DNA of 64,000 bases from Haliotis asinina (lineage: Eukaryota > Mollusca > Gastropoda > Lepetellida > Haliotidae). Under the pieces are notes generated by a model, which saw only the letters and a list, made by a program, of their open reading frames with translations, had not been told where the DNA came from and made no database searches. The DNA lies in assembly GCF_037392515.1 (NCBI RefSeq), contig NC_090291.1, positions 17,511,501 to 17,575,500 on the forward strand, in the 5' to 3' direction. Below, piece after piece: positions 58,690-64,000 of this stretch. Within the stretch, counting starts at the first letter, position 1. Every line of letters begins with the position of its first letter. The position numbers and the translations under genes were made by a program.

Positions 58690-58830
58690 ACGTCCCGGTG
58701 GGACTAGTGGTTAAAGCGTTCGCTTGTCACGCGGAAGACCCGCGTTCGATTCTCCAAATGAATGCAATATGTGAAGCCATTTCTGGTGTCCCCCGCTGTC
58801 ACATTGCTGGAATATTGCTAAATGCGATGC
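58690..58830 (+). repeat. tRNA-derived SINE with boxes A and B
   Basis: GGTGGGACTAGTGGTTAAAGCG (box A), GCGTTCGATTCTCC (box B), then CCATTTCTGGTGTCCCCCGC and TGCTGGAATATTGCTAAATGCG. It is the clearest single-copy relative of the 77-bp array unit. Confidence 0.85.
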
Positions 58831-59535
58831 ATGATGCAGTGTAACTCTATATGTGCAACAGCACAAACATGGCTGCTGGCTAAAACGTTCCACTATTTTG
58901 GTAGTGGACACTGTCCACTCGCCACATGTGAATACACTCGGCAAGGTAACACGAAAAATGAGGGCAATATCTTATCGTAATTGAACAATTTAACATATAC
59001 TACTGTGACGTTTACGTAGAATTGCTGTGTACACATTACTGTGAAAACGAAAATGAATACACTAAACATCATTTTTTATCAGAACGGAGTACAAGTTACA
59101 CAAGGCTATATTTGTAGCTCTGTTTTAGCATCAAGATACTATGGACGCAAGCTTTAAGCGTTATTGCAGTTCAAGCTCAAAACGGTATTGATCAACCTAT
59201 TCATAGCATTGTTTAAAGTAATGTACTCCAATATGGCTTTTGAGATTATTTGATGCTATGATATCCCCTGTATTATTCGAAATATTGCAATTCCGTTAAA
59301 TGGAAGAGGTTGGGCGGATGATAATTGATTTCTTAAGGTCCTTAAGGTTTTCCAACCTCGTGTTTGGCCCCGAATAAACACTGCGTAATAGCGCCGGAAT
59401 ATCTTGGAACAAGTACCGTTTGGCGTGGCTCATTGATATTCTTTGCATGCCTCTGTAAACATGACCTTGTAATCACTAGGCAAAATGACTGACACTACAC
59501 ACTGGGTTGTTTTACCACATTCCGACGATCATCGT
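58831..59535 (+). other. Sequence with no gene recognised
   Basis: About 700 bases without a gene. Some may belong to a decayed Tc1 element whose core follows. Confidence 0.4.
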
Positions 59536-59625
59536 CTATACACAAGGGTACTCTTCATGGATGACAAGGCTAGGCCACATCGTGCAAGGGCCGTCAGTGA
59601 TTTCTTACATCAGGAGGCACTCTGA
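59536..59625 (+). pseudogene. Tc1-type transposase fragment
   Basis: One frame reads RVLFMDDKARPHRARAVSDF, matching the second-Asp region of the transposase at 6657-7682 (FMDDNARPHRAHAVNDF). The motif Asn is Lys. It stops exactly where the local duplication copy 2 begins, so the duplication junction cut this element. Confidence 0.8.
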
Positions 59626-59769
59626 AACCTGGAGATACGACTAGTCTGATGTAGGTGTGTTTTCCTGACGACGACCTGTACGCAGATGTATTATTACTGG
59701 GGCTTCAACTGCAGTGTAGACATAAACACCGGTAGCACCAAATGAACACTGAGTAGGACCTGAGTAGGT

Positions 59770-60165
59770 CAACCCCCCCCCCCAACTTCCCACCCGCCTA
59801 CCCCGAAATACGTCTCACGGAACAATAATCTAACTCACCCATAATCTCATCCAGTGAAGACGTTAATTAACAGTATTAAGATCCTATGTTTCATTAATTC
59901 ATAAATGGGATGTGAGATACTTGTGGTCTCACATTGGACAAGTGAGTTTGCTCAAACTTGCCTCAGGTAATGGGTACACTGTGGGATTGTTAACCTCCTA
60001 GCGTCTCACAGTCAGTATGGGTTATCCGGTGTAGTAATAACATTCTCTGTGCGTTTTGAGCATGCCATATGGTGTGAAATAAGACGAATTGCAAACATAT
60101 ATTTATTATTATTGTCATCATTCAAAACGAGAAAACATTTGACATGATTTGGTACACTTCTTCAT
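59770..60165 (+). other. Insertion within duplication copy 2
   Basis: About 395 bases absent from copy 1, opening with a poly-C run. No coding capacity or family recognised. Confidence 0.5.
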
Positions 60166-60252
60166 ATCACCGAGTTAGATATTCCTCAACTTATTATTAA
60201 GATTAACTTCAAACCAGGGGCGACTCTTTTCCCTTCTGACAACACTTTCAAG

Positions 60253-60505
60253 ATCCAGTCCCATGGTCCATAGAGTGGTAGTCTACTTTCAGTTGTTGAC
60301 GATCAACAGTCGTTTTATATTGTGTTGTCCTAATTTGAAGTCTATTTTTGAGATATATGGTACTTGTATTTCTTGATATTATGATATTCAAGTCTGTTTG
60401 ACTAACTCTTTATGACTAACCCTAATTTACTATGTAAAACACTTAAATGTTCGCTGTGGCTGAAATATTGTCGATGTGACGATAAATTGTAACTCACTGA
60501 CTCTC
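60253..60505 (+). repeat. LINE 3' tail remnant
   Basis: Copy of 57664-57866 but still keeping GTGGCTGAAATATTGTCGATGTGAC, the hairpin region lost from the other copy. Confidence 0.65.
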
Positions 60506-61296
60506 CCACTTTAAAGAAACATACTGTATGCGCTTGGTTCTACCACAGCGTAATACTATAGACGATATAGGGATCGACATGTTTGACCGACTAAGTTGTA
60601 TATAATTATATGAAAGGAAGTCCATAGACACGAAAACTTAGAAATACAGCACTTGATGCATTATAGAAGTATTCAAACAGTTTCAAAGTTTCAATTTGGA
60701 CCAGTTTAGCCTGTATTTCTCCAACAAAGGTAATATGTAAGTAATGTTGTACGTACATGAACAAGATATTGCGTGTCAGCAAATATATTTCTGGGGTCTA
60801 ATTATAACGAGTCTGCATTCTACTTCTGATAATCCTCGAAGGCAAAAAGGGGTGCATTGCAAACAGTGTCACAGTATGATATTATCATATTCCAGTAAGA
60901 TGACTTCGCATCGAGCTCAACGTCACGTTCAACATATTCGCCGTTACGCAGCACATCCAAATATATTACACAATGAAAATATGTGGAAGTTTTGGAACTG
61001 TAAGCTGTTATGTAGGGTTAAATAACACATTTAGGGAAAATTATGTTCAACACACAATTAACTACCATTTCGACGAACAAAATTATGATACTGAGAGAGA
61101 CCGAGCAATGGCCACCATTTAGTCGACTTGATCCTTTTACATGCGCTTCTGTAAGTAGACGAATGGTGTCGGGATATTGACTGTTAACTTAGGCGGGCGT
61201 AACATGTTCACAACCAATGGTAGGCTTCGCCATATTTCCACTTATTACAGGATTGGTCGTGTTGCACCTGTCACAAGTTAACATAGACTTTCTGTC

Positions 61297-61480
61297 ATGT
61301 CGGAGCCGGACGTGTTTCTGAACGCTGACTCTCAAGCATCCACCAACGGGAAGAATGATCAAGTGAGAACCAGGGAGGTATGGTCAAGGAAGAGAGAGTA
61401 CATTCTGTCCCTCCTTGGGTTTGCCGTTGGCCTTGGCTCTCTTTGGAGATTCCCCTACCTTTGTAAAAGAAATGGTGGTG
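61297..61480 (+). CDS. SLC6 neurotransmitter/amino-acid transporter, first coding exon (partial gene)
   Basis: Sodium- and chloride-coupled plasma-membrane transporter family. The exon encodes a 61-codon start: a polar cytoplasmic tail, then [19 protein letters not shown] (first half of TM1) and the family signature [13 protein letters not shown]. It ends in phase 1 at the donor GTAAGT (61481), the usual SLC6 exon boundary. Gly in the AVGLG segment, where monoamine transporters have Asp, points to an amino-acid, GABA or glycine-like carrier. The residue after GLG is Ser; most members have Asn, which binds sodium. ATG 61297 is the only plausible start. No second exon is visible before 64000, so the intron exceeds 2.5 kb. 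Confidence 0.88.
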
Positions 61481-62172
61481 GTAAGTGTGACTATATTCGT
61501 AAAGCATGTCATTAAATTGAAGAGTTGATTTGTTTGTATCTGGAATGGAATAATGAAGAGAGTGACATCAAAATCAACATGTTTCATTGATTCCAAACGT
61601 TGTTTCAGTCTGTCACACCATTTTCTTCACTGAATGAATGTCAGGCCAGGGTTGGCGAACTGGACAACCAGTTCATAATGAACGGAGCTCGGTAATTTTG
61701 GTATCAGTCAAATGTACATGGCTGAATGAGAACAGGGAGGGGGACATGTCACATGCAAACATCACCTTTTGTATAGAATTATATATTACGCATAAAAATA
61801 ATTGTATTTTAGGCCTTGCAATTTTTATTATCAATTTAGAATAAAATTGAATACGTGATGTTTGCATGTGACATTTCCCCTCTTTGTTCTGAATCATCCA
61901 TGTACATTTGGCTGAAATACCCAAAATACAGAATTAACATTCTGCTCTGATTCACTCTATATGAAAAGGACATGCTTGCGACATATTTCTGTTTCACTGA
62001 TTCGCGAACGCACAAACTAAATTTAATAAAAATAATGTAAGGCTTGGGTCATTACATCCGTTATTTGATCGGCAAGAGTATGAAATGAAGCGTTATGACC
62101 ATGCATACATAACGAAATGAATGCATCATGCGTGTGTACAAACGACCATGACAGTATATACAGTGGTATCAA

Positions 62173-62175
<3 letters not shown>
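61481..62175 (+). other. SLC6 intron 1, first part
   Basis: No coding exon seen. It contains a pair of inverted stretches: ACATGTCACATGCAAACATCAC (61744-61765) and GTGATGTTTGCATGTGACAT (61857-61876), which could form a hairpin about 110 bases apart. Confidence 0.5.
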
Positions 62176-62218
<43 letters not shown>

Positions 62219-62222
62219 GGGA
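62176..62222 (+). repeat. (GA)n microsatellite 1
   Basis: GA repeat followed by GGAACCCAGTCTGGGTGG and GGTTCGTTAACG, the same flank as the second tract. Confidence 0.95.
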
Positions 62223-62353
62223 GGAACCCAGTCTGGGTGGTTGTATGTTTGGTTCGTTAACGCTGCACTGAAAACTTGAATAATGATGTTTTTGTCAATA
62301 GTCTGGATCCGATTCAGGTATTCTTTGATAAACTGAAGAATATAGCTAAAGAG

Positions 62354-62484
<131 letters not shown>

Positions 62485-62530
62485 CCCAGTCTGGGTGGTT
62501 GTATGTTTGGTTCGTTAACGGTCACGATTA

Positions 62531-63042
62531 CAAAGATTTTATTTTGGACGTGGTGGCTCATTTCTAGACTTGACAAACCGGTTACAAACTTTTCTCATGC
62601 TCCAAGCTGAACAAATGGCCTTTGTGGAATGAATTTTTTCGGGTATACAAACGGATCGCCACTGAACTGAATCAGTATGTTGTGTGTCGCATCTGCTGGT
62701 CAGGGTGACCTCGACATTCCTAAAGCAGCTGTGTGATCATTGTTTGTTTTGTTCCTTCATGTTTAATAGCAGTCTGAGATTACACAGTTTTTATTTACAA
62801 AGATTTTACTTTGGACGTGGTGGCTCATTTCTAGAGTTGACGAACCGGTTACAAACTTTTCTTATGCTCCAAGCTGAACAAATGGCCTTTGTGGAATGAA
62901 TTTTTTCGGGTATACAAACGGATCGCCACTGGACTGAATCAGTATGTTGTGTGTCGCATTTGCTGGTCAGGGTGACCTCGACATTCCTCAAGCAGCTATG
63001 TGATCATTGTTTGTTTGTTTTGTTCCTTCATGGTTAATAGCA
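62531..63042 (+). repeat. Tandem duplication with a 267-bp period
   Basis: About 62531-62775 and 62798-63042 match closely (GGACGTGGTGGCTCATTTC at 62546 and 62813). Differences are few. No gene is recognised within. Confidence 0.92.
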
Positions 63043-63373
63043 GTCTGGCAGATATCTATAATCATTGTAGTAAAGATTTTGTGGTTTTTATTAATTGCTG
63101 AACATTACAGACATAGTAATTACAATTTTTAAAAACATTTAATGAACATGTGTCACGCTGCAAGAGTATGTTTAGGTGTGCACTATATATCTGGTACAAA
63201 CACTTTCTAATGATGAGAAAGGCGGTAGTCATAGTCATGGTAAGGTAGTTAAGCTGATAAGGACTCTGTGTACTACAGTACAGACAATGAGAAAATAACC
63301 CTCAATAGGGGTTGTGAACTGTCACTTTCCATGATAAGGAATATAAAAGTTGCCATCATTCACATGAATGTGA
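63043..63373 (+). other. SLC6 intron 1, no feature seen
   Basis: Unique AT-rich sequence without recognisable features. Confidence 0.4.
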
Positions 63374-63692
63374 GATCTGTATGGGTAGATGTACAGTTAG
63401 ACATCCAGCTGTATGGGGTGGATGTACAGCTGTATGGGTAGATGGACAGTTGAATGGGTAGAAGATGTGCAGATGTATGGTAGAGGTTGTGCAGGTGTAT
63501 GGGAGGATGAACAACTGTACATGTATGGGGTGGATTTACAGCTGTATGGGTGGGTGTACAGGTGTATGGGTAGATGTGCAGTTGTATGGGTGGATGTATA
63601 GGTGCACCATATGTCATATTTGGGTAGATTACAGCTGTATGGATTGATATACAGATGTACGGGTGGATTACAGCTGTATGGGTAGATGTGCA
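63374..63692 (+). repeat. Minisatellite of GTATGGGTRGATGTRCAG type
   Basis: About 15 imperfect units of roughly 18-22 bases (GTATGGGTAGATG, TACAGCTGTATGG). Open frames on both strands are a by-product of the repeat. Confidence 0.9.
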
Positions 63693-64000
63693 TCTTTACG
63701 TATGCCTGCGAAGCTGTACTATTAGCATATTGGAAGATAAGTGGGCTGAGAGATGGTGATCTACTGAGACAGTTCCATAGATCGGTCAGCAGACTGATAC
63801 ACATGCTGGGATTACCTTTTCAAATCCACACATTCTACTGAAGTCCTGGGCCTCCCAACAGCTACTTAGTGGTTTTCTTGATGTGTGGTAGGCTTCAGGC
63901 TAACGTTGCAATTAAATGTCTTATTGATAGTGTCAGCTATGCTTTCACACAAGCCTGAGTAAATGAACCATGCTATTCAGTTCCTGCTTTTTGATCCACC
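63693..64000 (+). other. SLC6 intron 1, end of window
   Basis: No exon or repeat recognised up to the window edge. Confidence 0.4.

Larger units (their letters stand above)
59626..61178 (+). repeat. Local direct duplication, copy 2
   Basis: Second copy of 57447-58536. An insertion at about 59770-60165 starts with an 11-13 C run. It includes a LINE 3' tail remnant (60253-60505) and a 93-codon open frame (60744-61025). Confidence 0.88.

Noticed and set aside
63397-63804. Long open frames on both strands rich in Thr/His/Tyr or Gly/Met/Trp
   Set aside because: Produced by the minisatellite; both strands are open only because the repeat lacks stops.

Overview
The window is animal nuclear DNA, most likely from a marine gastropod and probably an abalone (Haliotis). 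That inference rests on the dispersed GTGAGTGAG-tailed SINEs and matching LINE tails, which are typical of abalone genomes. A spliced alpha-tubulin gene, a neurotransmitter-transporter exon and Cys-loop receptor genes confirm a metazoan. Nothing looks bacterial or viral.

Layout. Positions 1-14349 and 17722-30387 are two copies of a large direct duplication. Each copy carries, in order: a degenerate I-superfamily LINE (A in copy 1, D in copy 2), an AT-rich block, a second LINE that has lost its reverse transcriptase (B1, B2), and an intronless Cys-loop receptor gene. Copy 1 alone contains a Tc1/mariner DD34E transposon (6389-8004) with an intact transposase; copy 2 keeps the exact empty site. 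Positions 14350-17721 hold a receptor C-terminal fragment and the 3' half of LINE D. A third, more diverged receptor gene lies at 32324-33430. Next comes a nested pair: a complete LINE (C, 33827-39870, both ORFs open) inside a SINE, each with its own 12-bp target-site duplication.

Positions 40100-48230 are mainly repeats: LINE and SINE pieces, a 14 x 105-bp satellite built from LINE 3'-UTR sequence, and a palindromic element. They also hold a third copy of the AT-rich block, which here runs into the promoter of a three-exon alpha-tubulin gene (48370-50323). Positions 50400-61200 are SINEs, a 77-bp tandem array made from a tRNA-derived SINE, LINE remnants and a local direct duplication. At 61297-61480 lies the first coding exon of an SLC6-type transporter, and its intron fills the rest of the window with GA tracts, a 267-bp-period duplication and a minisatellite.

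How the parts relate. The clearest system is the LINE/SINE partnership. The LINE and two SINE families share a 3' tail that can fold into the same hairpin with a different but complementary stem in each family. The LINE has an ATGA overlap between ORF1 and ORF2, and its RNase H has lost the first catalytic Asp. The receptor genes form a small array that grew by DNA-level duplication; one duplication junction lies inside a receptor gene. The near-identity of the two large copies also fits two haplotypes wrongly joined in tandem, and this must be excluded before the copies are treated as real.
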